The notes: generated from the sequence alone by a model not told the origin. Shown: positions 35,798-44,939, counted from the stretch's first letter. The stretch: 64,000 bases of DNA from CAKZML01 sp963823435 (GCA_963823435.1 CAWGLN010000001.1:1178001-1242000), one strand, 5' to 3'. Numbers and translations are program-made.

Positions 35798-36556
35798 TCA
35801 GGTCAGCGCGAAATAGCGCCGCCCCTTCCAATCGATCTCTTCCACCCGTGTGTTGTACAGGCGTCCCAGGTTGGCTGTGTTCAGGGTTTCTTCACAGCTG
35901 CCCAACAACCAGCTGCCGTCACCGAAAAGCAGCAGGGCGTGGGTGCAGTAGGCGATTGCGGCGTTTGGGTCGTGCAATGTAGTCAGCACCGTACTGCCGG
36001 CCCGTGAGAGTTCCTGTAGAAGTTTCAATATATGCAGTTGGTGCTGGGGGTCCAGGTGATTCAAGGGTTCGTCCATCAGATAGACATCAGGCTGTTGCGC
36101 CAGCACCGCCGCGATGGCCAGTCGACGCCGCTCACCGCCCGACAAGGTGTGAATATTCCTGGCTTCAAGCCCCTGCAGGTCCATGAGTTTCAGCGCATGC
36201 CGGGCCAGCTCGACATCGGTGGCGGATTCCCATTGCCAGAAATCGATATGAGGATGACGTCCAACCAGCACGGTTTCCAGTACCGTGCTTGGAAACGGAT
36301 CCTCGTAAACCTGCATGAGCAGACCAAGATGCTGTGCCACCTGTCGGCGGCCCTGGGATTTCAGAGGCACACCGCCCAGGCTGATCTCACCCCGGGACGC
36401 GGGTCTGAGCCCCGCCAGGGTGTGTAGTGTCAGGGTTTTGCCTGCGCCATTTTGGCCCAGCATGGCGATATTCTGACCGCCGCTGGCGGTCAGGTTCAGG
36501 TCGCGCACCAGGACGCGACCAGCGACGCAGACATCAAGATTTGAACTGGCAAGCAT
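35798..36556 (-). CDS. btuD: Vitamin B12 ABC transporter ATP-binding protein BtuD
   Basis: A 252-residue ABC ATPase. Walker A is GQNGAGKT near residue 34, the signature LSGGERRRLAIAAVLAQQPD, Walker B VYLMDEPLNHLD and the switch His in TTLHDPNAA. It fits the FecE/BtuD group that powers siderophore or cobalamin import. Assignment to B12 is an inference from the neighbouring btuF, btuB and btuC genes. It lies 66 nt downstream of an unrelated oxidoreductase gene, not beside btuC. Confidence 0.85.
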   Translation of the reverse strand: MLASSNLDVCVAGRVLVRDLNLTASGGQNIAMLGQNGAGKTLTLHTLAGLRPASRGEISLGGVPLKSQGRRQVAQHLGLLMQVYEDPFPSTVLETVLVGRHPHIDFWQWESATDVELARHALKLMDLQGLEARNIHTLSGGERRRLAIAAVLAQQPDVYLMDEPLNHLDPQHQLHILKLLQELSRAGSTVLTTLHDPNAAIAYCTHALLLFGDGSWLLGSCEETLNTANLGRLYNTRVEEIDWKGRRYFALT

Positions 36557-36622
36557 GCAGCGCTTTATAGCATTGCCGGCGGGTGTCCCGCCAATTCATT
36601 GGTCTTCCCTCGGCGCTTGTGA

Positions 36623-37294
36623 CTATGCCACGCTGGCCTTGCCGGTCTCGGATGGATAGTGAATTTCCACCCCCGTCACCGCACTGAACGCCGCCTTGAT
36701 CATGCAACTCGCCACGTGGTCGGCATGCACGGACCGGTACCTGGCCAGGGAACCCTGCAACAAGGGGCGCAGCAGCCACGCCAGGGGTGTGGCAAGACGC
36801 TCACCCAGGCGGAGTTCCTTGCGGGGGCCGGTCAGCAGTGAAGGTCTAAAAATATGCAGGGACGGGTAATCCAGTTGCTGCAATTCCACCTCGGTGCGAC
36901 CTTTGGTCCTGTTATAAAACACGCTGGAAACGGGGTCGGCACCCAGCGCGGACACCAGCATGAAGCGCTGCGCATTCTTATTTCGGGCGAGGGAGGCCAG
37001 GGCGACTACGTAGTCATGGTCAACTTCTTCAAAAGCCTCTTTTGACCCGGCCTTGCCTATGGTCGTGCCAAGGCAGCAATACACATCATCCACCGCCGGA
37101 AAGTCAACCGTTTGGTCCAGCTTGCCGAAATCAACCAGCTGTTCCCTCAGCCGCGGATGTTGCTGTTGGGTTGCGCTTCTGACCAATGAGTGAACTACGC
37201 TATAGCGCTCATCCCTTAATAATCGCTGCAGGCAATAGCCGCCAACCAGGCCCGACGCGCCGGCAATCAGTGCAGAACGTTGGAGTATGGTCAT
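36623..37294 (-). CDS. NAD(P)-binding oxidoreductase, HTATIP2-like
   Basis: A 223-residue Rossmann protein of the atypical short-chain dehydrogenase class. ATG 37294 follows GAGGAG by eight bases. ALIAGASGLVGGYCLQRLL binds the nucleotide; CCLGTTIGKAGSKEAFEEVD, FMLVSALGADPVSSVFYNRTKG and LHIFRPSLLTGPR match the HTATIP2/YwnB-like group. The substrate is unknown. It is upstream of btuD on the same strand and divergent from the aldehyde dehydrogenase. Confidence 0.85.
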   Translation of the reverse strand: MTILQRSALIAGASGLVGGYCLQRLLRDERYSVVHSLVRSATQQQHPRLREQLVDFGKLDQTVDFPAVDDVYCCLGTTIGKAGSKEAFEEVDHDYVVALASLARNKNAQRFMLVSALGADPVSSVFYNRTKGRTEVELQQLDYPSLHIFRPSLLTGPRKELRLGERLATPLAWLLRPLLQGSLARYRSVHADHVASCMIKAAFSAVTGVEIHYPSETGKASVA

Positions 37295-37508
37295 GCTGTG
37301 ACTCCTCATATGCCGGGTGACGCGTTCTCGCCGCCGATCCAGGGGATATCGTCGGCGAACCACTAGAGGCCAGCGCCAGGGGAGTCCGGTTAGATCAGCC
37401 GGCCTGTCTCTTCTCCCCGGCGACGTAGTTGATCATAACAGAGAGGACAGGCGCTTCAATCTGTGCTTCTATACCGGGTTAGTGCGCAGCGAAATGAGGC
37501 AGTTACCG

Positions 37509-38955
37509 ATGGTTGTAAATTTTGAAAAACCGGGCCGGGATTCTTCCCTTGAACAGCTGGACCGGATATTTGAACTCCAGAAGAGCAGCTTTGCCAAAAG
37601 CCCTTTTCCGGATGCCAAGGAACGCATTTCGAATTTGAATTTGCTCAAGACCTTGATGCTGGACAACAAGGAGCGCATTGCTGACGCCATTTATGCTGAT
37701 TTTGGCTGTCGCTCACGGACCGAGACCATGATGGTAGAAATGCTGGTCGCGGTGGAGGGCATAAAGTACGTCGACCGGGCGTCTGCGTCGCTGGATGCGG
37801 CCGTCCCGACGACACGTGGGTTTGTTGTTCAAAACCACGTCGGCCAAGGTCGTTTACCAGCCCAAGGGCGTGGTCGGCATACTGGTGCCCTGGAATTATC
37901 CGCTTTTCCTCGCCATGGGGCCGGCCATCTATGCCCTGGCCGCCGGCAACCGCGTAATGATCAAGATGTCCGAGGCCACTCCACAAACCGGGGCCCTGTT
38001 GGAGGAACTCATTTCTTCGGTATTCCCGGAACAGGTGATGGCGGTGATCAACGGTGACGCCGATGTGGCCGCGGCGTTTTCTGCCAAGCCGTTCGATCAC
38101 ATACTGTTTACCGGGTCTACCAATGTCGGGCGCATGGTCATGCAGGCAGCCGCCAAAAACCTGACGCCGGTGACCCTGGAGTTGGGCGGAAAGTCCCCCA
38201 CGATAATTGGTCCGGAGTGTTCCCTGGACATGGCGGCAGAGCGACTGGGTTTCACCAAGGCGCTCAACGCGGGCCAGACCTGCGTGGCCCCGGACTATGT
38301 GATGGTTCCGGAAGGCAGGCAGCAGGAATTTGTCGCCGCACTAACCAAGGTGTTTTCCGGCCTCTACCGCACCCTGGCCGAAAATGACGATTACACCAGC
38401 ATAATCAATGAGCGACAGTATCAGCGCTTGTCCGGGTTGCTGGATGACGCCAGGGAACAGGGCGCCCAGCTTATCGAGGTGAATCCCGGGGGGGAAAAGC
38501 TCGACCCTGCGAAGAGGAAGCTCCCACTGGTGCTGGTCCTGGGCGCGAAGGATTCAATGCGCCTGATGCAGGAAGAGATTTTTGGCCCTATCCTGCCGGT
38601 GATCGGTTATCCGGACCTGGAGTCGGCCATCCAATTCGTCAACCAGCGTCCGCGGCCGCTGGCGCTGTATTACTTCGGTAATGACGAAAATGCCCGCAAA
38701 CAGGTGCTGGAACGCACCCATTCCGGTGGCGTGTGTTTCAATGACGCGGTTTTCCATGTGGCGGTGGACGATATGCCTTTTGGAGGGATTGGGCCCTCGG
38801 GTATGGGTGCCTATCACGGGCAGGAAGGCTTCCTGACGTTTTCTCACTCGAAGGGAGTGCTGTCACGTCCGAGCTGGCTGAATACGGCCAAGCTGTTGCA
38901 CCCACCCTACGGCGGCCGCCTGCATGCCCTGGTGGAACGTCTGTTCCTGCGCTAG
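37509..38955 (+). pseudogene. Coniferyl-aldehyde-dehydrogenase-type ALDH, one frameshift
   Basis: A complete aldehyde dehydrogenase of the CalB type spread over two frames. The first frame covers 37509 to about 37780 (FEKPGRDSSLEQL to GIKYVDRA). The second continues LRRWMRPSRRHVGLLF through NYP, the catalytic Glu in LELGGKSP, Cys in NAGQTCVAPDY, EEIFGPILPV and the C-terminal FSHSKGVL. One extra base near 37779-37783 causes the break. Both halves look fully conserved, so either the lesion is recent or it is a consensus error. The enzyme would oxidise aromatic or fatty aldehydes with NAD. Confidence 0.85.
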
Positions 38956-39011
38956 GGATCCCTCGCCGGGCAGGCTGGATCGGTGTGAAACTAAGCGAGG
39001 TGTGTAGCGGC

Positions 39012-39584
39012 ATGCGTCACGGGGTTGGAATCATGAGCGTCCTGGCGTTGGCGTGTGCTGTCGCTGCAGCAGCACAGGGCGGGGTACCCGGCGAGCCCGG
39101 GGTCGAGCCGCTTGCGACTGGCGGCTTTGGTTTTAGTGAGAGCATGTTATTGCCGGTTGAACCCGACCTTGCGTACGACTATATGACAGGCGACATCAGC
39201 GGCTGGTGGGATCACAGTTTTTCGGACAAACCACTTCGGCTTTATATTGATGCCCGGCCTGGCGGCGGTTTCTACGAGATTTTTGACGAGCAGGGTAATG
39301 GTGCACAGCATGCGGTGGTTATTTTCGCCCAGCGCGGCAAGCGCCTGACCCTGCGAGGGCCGCTGGGACTGAGTGGTAATGCGCTTGACATGGTGTTCAG
39401 CTTTGAGTTCAAGCCCGATGCCGCAGGCACGCGCATCGTCATGCAGGCCAGGGCGGCCGGACAACTGGAGGCCGGATGGTCGGAGAGCGTGGCCAAGGTC
39501 TGGCGCCATTTCCTGATTGATCGGCTGTTGCCGTATGTTGAACGAGACTGCCGGATACGGGACGTCTGCGTGAAAACCCCGTGA
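39012..39584 (+). CDS. Exported SRPBCC/START-like protein
   Basis: A 190-residue protein with a signal peptide (VLALACAVAAAAQG) if read from ATG 39012; an in-frame GTG at 38985 would add nine residues. The rest resembles SRPBCC/AHSA1-type helix-grip proteins: SMLLPVEPDLAYDYMTGDIS, WWDHSF, PGGGFYEIFDEQGNG, LTLRGPLGLSGNALDMVFSF and ESVAKVWRHFLIDRLLPYVE. The ligand and role are unknown. It lies six bases before tyrA, probably in the same transcript. Confidence 0.75.
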   Translation: MRHGVGIMSVLALACAVAAAAQGGVPGEPGVEPLATGGFGFSESMLLPVEPDLAYDYMTGDISGWWDHSFSDKPLRLYIDARPGGGFYEIFDEQGNGAQHAVVIFAQRGKRLTLRGPLGLSGNALDMVFSFEFKPDAAGTRIVMQARAAGQLEAGWSESVAKVWRHFLIDRLLPYVERDCRIRDVCVKTP

Positions 39585-39590
39585 GGAATT

Positions 39591-40694
39591 ATGTCCAAGG
39601 AATCATTAAGAAACAGCCTGTCCAGCCTTGATCGCCAGATTCTGGAACTGGTCGCCCGGCGCCAAACGACCGCCAAGAAGATTGGGGAACTCAAGCGCGA
39701 CCAGGGTGAAAATACACGCGACTTCGCCCGTGAAAAGGACGTGCTGAACCAGGCCCGGAAGCTCGCAGGCGAGGTGGGTTTGTCAGCTGACCTGGCTGAG
39801 GAACTGCTGACCATGCTGATTCGCTCCTCGCTCACAGCGCAGGAACAGGACAGGGTGGCTGCCGAGGGTCAGGGCGGTGGTCGCCGGGCACTGGTTATCG
39901 GTGGAGCAGGTCGGATGGGGGCCTGGTTTGCCGATTTTCTGAACTCCCAGGGCTTCAAGGTCGAAATTGCCGATCCGGCGCTGGAGACCGGTGGCTGGAC
40001 GGACTGGCGCGACGCAGGCCTCGACCAGGACATTATCGTGGTGGCTACGCCGTTGAGGACGACCGCCGGGATTCTCGAGGAACTGGCTCAACGCAAACCT
40101 GCAGGCCTGATCTTTGACCTGGGCTCCCTGAAAACCCCCTTGCGCAAGTCGTTGACGAGCCTGGCCGAGGCCGGTTGCCGGGTGACCTCGGTGCACCCCA
40201 TGTTTGGTCCGAATACGGACCTTCTTTCGGGCAGGCACGTGGTGTTCGTGGATGTGGGCTGTGCCGAGGCAACCCGGGAGGCGCGCAGTCTGTTTGCTTC
40301 AACCATGGCGGAGCAGGTTGTGCTCGGGTTGGATGATCATGATCGCCTGATCGCCTACGTGCTGGGTTTGTCGCATGCGCTGAATATCGCCTTCATTACC
40401 GCACTTTCAGAAAGCGGTGAGGCGGCGCCCGAATTGATCAAGATGTCCAGCACCACCTTTGACTCGCAGTTCAATATCGCCGCCAGTCTGAGCGAAGAAA
40501 ATCCTCATCTTTATTTTGAGATTCAGCATCTCAACCAGTACGGAGAAGAGGCATTGGCCGCGCTTGAGGACGCGGTGGTAAGAATAATCGGCCTGGTAAG
40601 AGGCGGTCATGAAGAGGACTTTGTCGAGCTGATGCGTTCCGGTCGGAGGTATGTCCACGACCGGCAGGAGAGGGCGGGGGAAGGCCGGATATGA
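39591..40694 (+). CDS. tyrA: Bifunctional chorismate mutase / prephenate dehydrogenase
   Basis: A 367-residue T-protein. Residues about 1-90 are an AroQ chorismate mutase helix bundle (LRNSLSSLDRQILELVARRQ, KKIGELKRDQG). Residues about 98-360 are prephenate dehydrogenase: the NAD motif VIGGAGRMGAWFADFLNSQG, VVATPLRTTAGILEEL, VHPMFGPNTDLLSGRHVVF and the His of GLSHALNIAF. It makes 4-hydroxyphenylpyruvate for tyrosine. The fusion is typical of enterobacteria and some other gammaproteobacteria. Its stop overlaps the diguanylate cyclase start (ATGA at 40691). Confidence 0.95.
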   Translation: MSKESLRNSLSSLDRQILELVARRQTTAKKIGELKRDQGENTRDFAREKDVLNQARKLAGEVGLSADLAEELLTMLIRSSLTAQEQDRVAAEGQGGGRRALVIGGAGRMGAWFADFLNSQGFKVEIADPALETGGWTDWRDAGLDQDIIVVATPLRTTAGILEELAQRKPAGLIFDLGSLKTPLRKSLTSLAEAGCRVTSVHPMFGPNTDLLSGRHVVFVDVGCAEATREARSLFASTMAEQVVLGLDDHDRLIAYVLGLSHALNIAFITALSESGEAAPELIKMSSTTFDSQFNIAASLSEENPHLYFEIQHLNQYGEEALAALEDAVVRIIGLVRGGHEEDFVELMRSGRRYVHDRQERAGEGRI

Positions 40695-41776
40695 GCAGTC
40701 AGGATGAAGTAGCGAAGCTCAGGGAGCAGCTACTCGTCCAAAGCAGTGCGGCCGCCGAAAACGAGAAAATATTCCTGCGCTTGCTGGATAGAGAGATAGA
40801 CTTGCTCAAGGCCCGGTCTCTGCGCGAACTGCTTGAGAGGATGACGGCAGGCCTGGCCAATGCCTATGGCTTGAATGAGGTCAGCCTCGTGCTCTGGGAC
40901 CCGGAGCATGAATTGCGTCATCTTTTGATTAGCGAAGCCGGTTCGGAGATTGAGCTCCCGGGAGTTCGGCTGGTGGATTCCCTGGCAACCGTGACACCCC
41001 AGTTACAACGATTGCGTTCGGTATGGCTGGGGCCATTTGATGGCGGGGACCACCGGATGCTGTTTGGGCAGGCGGCGCAACTTGCCAGCGTGGCCCTGAT
41101 CCCGCTGATACGGGAAGAGAACCTGGTTGGTTGCCTGTGTTTTGCCAGTGTTGATGACCGCCGTTTCACCAGACACCATGCGACCAGTTTTCTTGCCCAC
41201 ATGGGCACCGTTGCGTCCTTTGCCATTGAAAATGCAGTCAACAGGGCCAGGATCTTGCGCAGCGGATTCACGGATGTTCTCACCGGGATGCATAACCGAC
41301 GCTATCTGGAGACGCGCCTGGGTGAGGAGATCGCCCGTGCCCAGCGTGATCAGAAGCCGCTGACATGCCTGATGCTGGACGTGGATCATTTCAAGCAGGT
41401 TAACGATACCTATGGTCACCAGGCGGGGGATCGTGTGCTGAGGGAAATTGTGAAGCGGATCCAGGGGCAGATTCGAACCAGCGACGTGGCTGCCCGCTAC
41501 GGTGGAGAAGAGTTCGCGGTGCTCATGCCGGCCACGCGGAGCAAAGAAGCCTTGAAACTGGCGGAGCGTATTCGCACCTCTGTCTCGGCCGCGCCTATGC
41601 AAGTCACGCCGGACCAGGCCCTGACAGTTACGATTTCGGTGGGTATCGCCGAAACGGTGCCAGTGCCCGCAGATCATGATCATGTCACCCTGGGTCAGGG
41701 TCTGATGTCGGCCGCCGACGTCGCGCTCTACCAGGCCAAGGCCGATGGTCGCGATTGTGTCCGGGTGGCCAACTAG
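40691..41776 (+). CDS. GAF/DUF484-like plus GGDEF diguanylate cyclase
   Basis: A 361-residue soluble protein. A short coiled coil (residues 5-45) leads into a GAF/DUF484-like sensor (about 45-185), then a GGDEF domain with DVLTGMHNRRYLETRL, DVDHFKQVNDTYGHQAGD and the active site RYGGEEFAV. An RTSD inhibitory site lies five residues before it, so product inhibition by c-di-GMP is likely. It should make c-di-GMP, the signal that often controls pili and biofilm. It is coupled to tyrA by a 4-nt overlap and ends tail-to-tail with btuC inside a shared CTAG. Confidence 0.92.
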   Translation: MSSQDEVAKLREQLLVQSSAAAENEKIFLRLLDREIDLLKARSLRELLERMTAGLANAYGLNEVSLVLWDPEHELRHLLISEAGSEIELPGVRLVDSLATVTPQLQRLRSVWLGPFDGGDHRMLFGQAAQLASVALIPLIREENLVGCLCFASVDDRRFTRHHATSFLAHMGTVASFAIENAVNRARILRSGFTDVLTGMHNRRYLETRLGEEIARAQRDQKPLTCLMLDVDHFKQVNDTYGHQAGDRVLREIVKRIQGQIRTSDVAARYGGEEFAVLMPATRSKEALKLAERIRTSVSAAPMQVTPDQALTVTISVGIAETVPVPADHDHVTLGQGLMSAADVALYQAKADGRDCVRVAN

Positions 41777-42756
41777 ACGATTTGCCTTTGGCGACCAAGC
41801 AGCAGTAGAAATAACGGCACGCCTATCAGAGCGGTCAGCGCCCCCACCGGCAGCTGGACCGGGGCCACTATGGTCCTCGCCAGCAGATCAGCAAATGTCA
41901 GCAGTGCGCCTCCCAGGAGTACCGAGCCAGGGATCACTACACGGTGGTCAGGGCCTGCCACCAGCCGCACCAGGTGAGGTACGACCAGCCCTATGAAGCC
42001 GATGCTGCCCGCCGTGGTAACGGCCAGCGCCGTGATCAGGGAGCTGCCCAGGTAAATGCTGATACGCGCGGACTTGACCGACAAGCCGAGTGCCTCGGCC
42101 GGTAACTCGCCCCGGGACAGGACGTTCAAATGACGGGCAAATATCATCCCCAGCAGCACACCCAGCGCGAGCACGGGAATATTTCTACCGCCAGATCCGG
42201 CCATGGAAAGGTCGCCCATGAGCCAAAACATCATGCCCCGCAACTGGCCTTCCGGACTAAGCGCAAGGATCAGGCTCATCAGCGCCGTCAGACCCGAAGC
42301 GATGACCACGCCGGTTAGCAATAATCGGGTCGGCGTCCAGCCGCCGGGGCCATGGGCCAGCGCAAATACCAGCAATGTCACCGCGGTGGCCCCGCCAAAT
42401 GCGCCCGCGTCCAGCCAAATGCCTCCCAGACCCAAAGCCATTACTGCCAGGGCGCAGACGGCGGCGCCGCTGGATATTCCCAGGATATACGGATCGGCCA
42501 GCGGGTTGCGCAGCAGTACCTGCATCAAGCAGCCGGCCAGGGCCAGTAGCCCGCCAGTGGTGAAAGCCGCCAGCGCCCTTGGCAGGCGAAGTTCCAGGAT
42601 CACGGTCCGGGTAAGGGGTTCGCCCTCGCCAAGCAGTGCCGAGATGATCTCGCCAACGCCAAATTCGACACTTCCCATGAGCAGGGCAGCAGCCATGCAA
42701 AACACTGCCAGCAGGATCAGAAACGGGATCAATATTGCGGGTCTTAGACGAGGCAC
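41773..42756 (-). CDS. btuC: Vitamin B12 ABC transporter permease BtuC
   Basis: A FecCD/BtuC-family permease of about 327 residues with some ten membrane helices. LRLPRALAAFTTGGLLALAG, QVLLRNPLADPYILGISSGA, GMMFWLMGDLS and GSIGFIGLVVPHLVRLV are the family hallmarks, the last being the ATPase-coupling region. The start is unsure: GTG 42756 fits homologues but has no clear ribosome site, and ATG 42858 is possible. The B12 assignment rests on btuF, btuB and btuD nearby; iron-siderophore transport is the alternative. Confidence 0.85.
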   Translation of the reverse strand: MPRLRPAILIPFLILLAVFCMAAALLMGSVEFGVGEIISALLGEGEPLTRTVILELRLPRALAAFTTGGLLALAGCLMQVLLRNPLADPYILGISSGAAVCALAVMALGLGGIWLDAGAFGGATAVTLLVFALAHGPGGWTPTRLLLTGVVIASGLTALMSLILALSPEGQLRGMMFWLMGDLSMAGSGGRNIPVLALGVLLGMIFARHLNVLSRGELPAEALGLSVKSARISIYLGSSLITALAVTTAGSIGFIGLVVPHLVRLVAGPDHRVVIPGSVLLGGALLTFADLLARTIVAPVQLPVGALTALIGVPLFLLLLGRQRQIV

Positions 42757-42907
42757 GATAGAAGTTGTTCGCTGGTTGAATTTACACGGACGACAGAATA
42801 GCACTCCGGGAAACGGACGGAAGTGAAAACTGGGCAGACTGCCCTGTTGCCGGCGCATTGCTTGTGGAACAATGCGGAGCAATCAGGACTAATGAACAAG
42901 CGATAGT

Positions 42908-43480
42908 ATGAGTGACTGGATAGACCTTGATGGTTTTCGTGCCAACGTGGGCATCATACTGATGAACGGCGAAGGCAGTCTGTTCTGGGCCGGACGGGCC
43001 GGACGGGCGGGCTGGCAGTTCCCACAGGGTGGCATGCAGGAGCACGAATCACCTGAGCAGGCGATGTATCGTGAACTGGAAGAGGAAATTGGTTTGGGCG
43101 CGCAGGACGTGGAAATTATCGGTTCCACGAGCCCATGGTTGCGATATCGTCTGCCCAAGCGATTTGTGCGCAAGACCTCACCGCTGTGTATCGGTCAGAA
43201 GCAAATCTGGTTCTTGCTCAGGCTTACAGAAGTAGCCGGGCCGTTTCGCCTGGATATGAGCGACCAGCCGGAGTTTGATCGTTGGCGCTGGATTGATTAC
43301 TGGGAGCCGGTGAGGGAAGTCGTATTTTTCAAGCGCGGCGTGTACGCAAGGGCGCTGGATCAACTCAGGTTGCTGGCTTTTCCTGAAGACCCGCCGCCAC
43401 GGCCTCGCTGGGTAGGCAGCAAAATACGATCACACCGTCGGCGCCGGACAGAATCCCCACCCGCGAGCCAGGGTGGTTGA
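42908..43480 (+). CDS. rppH: RNA pyrophosphohydrolase RppH
   Basis: A 190-residue Nudix hydrolase. FRANVGIILMNGEGSLFWAGR, the Nudix box GGMQEHESPEQAMYRELEEEIGL and PKRFVRKTSPLCIGQKQIWFLL are characteristic of RppH/NudH. It removes pyrophosphate from the 5' end of triphosphorylated mRNA and so triggers RNase E decay. The last 30 residues are basic and probably disordered. It is divergent from btuC. Confidence 0.95.
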   Translation: MSDWIDLDGFRANVGIILMNGEGSLFWAGRAGRAGWQFPQGGMQEHESPEQAMYRELEEEIGLGAQDVEIIGSTSPWLRYRLPKRFVRKTSPLCIGQKQIWFLLRLTEVAGPFRLDMSDQPEFDRWRWIDYWEPVREVVFFKRGVYARALDQLRLLAFPEDPPPRPRWVGSKIRSHRRRRTESPPASQGG

Positions 43481-43539
43481 CTCGCCTGCGGGGTGCAAGC
43501 GTACTACACTAGCCAACCGCTGTTTCCAGAGAAATTGAT

Positions 43540-44265
43540 GTGGCCAAATCGCCCGCCAACCTGATCGTCAAGCCCCACCGGCCAGTTCGAAATCGACTAC
43601 TGGCCCTGGGCATGGTCCTGGCGATGCTGCTCCTGACTTACGGTGTTTTTGAATTCGGTCGGTTACGCGGCGGTTATGACCTGGTTGCCAGCCATAAAGC
43701 ACTGGTGCAGCGGGACCGGGAGATTGCGCGGCTCAACCGCCAGTTAGCCGAGGAGCGTGATCGGCTGGTGCTGCTGCAGACCTCCGGGAATATCGATAGC
43801 GAGGCCTATCAGAAGGTTGAGCAGCGTTTGCAGGAATTACAGGGAACCATCCAGGCGCAGGCCGAAAGTCTGGCCTTCTATAAGGGTATTATTTCACCCG
43901 AGGATGATGTGGCGGGCCTGAAAGTCCAGAAGTTCGAAATAACACCAGGCACCGGGCCGGGTCAATTCTTGCTCAAAATTGTTCTGATTCAGGCAAAGGA
44001 TCACGGTTTGCGAGTGACCGGTATTGTAGACTTGAGCGTAGATGGCAAGAGCCACGGCGAAACTGCGAGCCTTGGTTTGAAGGACATGCTGCCGGAACCC
44101 GGGGACCTTGGGACCCAGGCATTTTCCTTCCGCTACTTTCAGGAACTGGAAGTGCTGGTGGTTTTGCCCCCGGATTTTGAGCCGGCCACGGTAAATGTTG
44201 AAGTACGCCCCAAGGGGCGCTCGGCTCGGACCATCAGAGACTCTTTTGAATGGCAGGTACTCTAG
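43540..44265 (+). CDS. DUF6776 family membrane-anchored coiled-coil protein
   Basis: A 241-residue protein with GTG start at 43540. One membrane helix (LLALGMVLAMLLLTYGVFEF, residues about 20-40) is followed by a coiled coil (about 50-112, with REIARLNRQLAEERDRLVLL and QKVEQRLQELQGTIQAQAES) and a periplasmic beta-rich domain. The layout matches DUF6776, a family of unknown function found upstream of bactofilin and erpA in pseudomonads, as here. Confidence 0.8.
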   Translation: MAKSPANLIVKPHRPVRNRLLALGMVLAMLLLTYGVFEFGRLRGGYDLVASHKALVQRDREIARLNRQLAEERDRLVLLQTSGNIDSEAYQKVEQRLQELQGTIQAQAESLAFYKGIISPEDDVAGLKVQKFEITPGTGPGQFLLKIVLIQAKDHGLRVTGIVDLSVDGKSHGETASLGLKDMLPEPGDLGTQAFSFRYFQELEVLVVLPPDFEPATVNVEVRPKGRSARTIRDSFEWQVL

Positions 44266-44325
44266 GGAGCTTCTGATCTATTCATGAACTCGTATCTTGC
44301 AGCTAAAAACTCCAGCTTCTGTGTT

Positions 44326-44365
44326 GCCAATCTTCGCAATAGTCCCACTATTACGTGCGATTGGC
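44326..44365. repeat. 40-nt palindromic (REP-like) intergenic element
   Basis: Outer arms GCCAATC and GATTGGC and inner arms AATAGT and ACTATT around a CCC loop form one long interrupted hairpin. It lies in the 200-nt gap between the DUF6776 gene and the bactofilin gene. There is no T-run, so it is not a normal terminator. I have the impression of similar hairpins between genes of other gammaproteobacteria but cannot verify this. Confidence 0.6.
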
Positions 44366-44465
44366 GCCTTGAAACTGTATCTTTTCGCTAACAATTTACT
44401 TCGCCCAGAATAAATCAGAGGTTCCCCAGGCGGAACAGCCACCAGGCAATATTTTAGGAGATAGC

Positions 44466-44939
44466 ATGTTCGGTTCGAAAAAGAACAACCCTCCCATCCA
44501 GACTTTGGTTGGAACAGATACGGTGGTCCGTGGTGATGTGGCTTTCAAGGGCGGCTTTCACGTTGATGGCAAGGTTGAGGGGGACGTGAGCTGCAAGGAA
44601 GGAGAGGGCTCCTTTTTGAGTATCAGCCAAACCGGTTGCGTGGAAGGCAGCGTGGAAGTGGGCCTGGTAACCCTCAATGGAACCGTAAAGGGTGACCTTA
44701 TCAGCCGGGGTCGGCTGGAGTTGGGGCCATCAGCCAGGGTAGTGGGGGACGTGTATTACAACCTCCTGGAAATGGCCATGGGCGCGGAAATCAACGGCAA
44801 GCTGGTCCACACGGCCGCAAAAGCCGATCCGGCGAAGCCTGCCCAGGGCCAAGGCTGGGGGCGAACTGAAAGAAGTTCCTGGTGCAGATGCCACTTGATT
44901 CATTTGCCATTGCCACCATATCCTATCCGCTATGAGTGA
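44466..44939 (+). CDS. Bactofilin
   Basis: A bactofilin (polymer-forming cytoskeletal protein). The beta-helical core (residues about 14-115) is clear: TLVGTDTVVRGDVAFKGGFH, VDGKVEGDVSC, VEVGLVTLNGTVKGDLIS and RVVGDVYYNLLEMAMGAEING. TTAGGAG precedes the ATG. The last 30 residues of the 157 are unusual (Trp, Cys and Pro rich). Shifting one base near 44845-44850 gives a more natural end, AKAGGELKEVPGADAT, with stop at 44898. The annotated C-terminus may therefore be a frameshift product that artificially overlaps erpA. Confidence 0.9.
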   Translation: MFGSKKNNPPIQTLVGTDTVVRGDVAFKGGFHVDGKVEGDVSCKEGEGSFLSISQTGCVEGSVEVGLVTLNGTVKGDLISRGRLELGPSARVVGDVYYNLLEMAMGAEINGKLVHTAAKADPAKPAQGQGWGRTERSSWCRCHLIHLPLPPYPIRYE

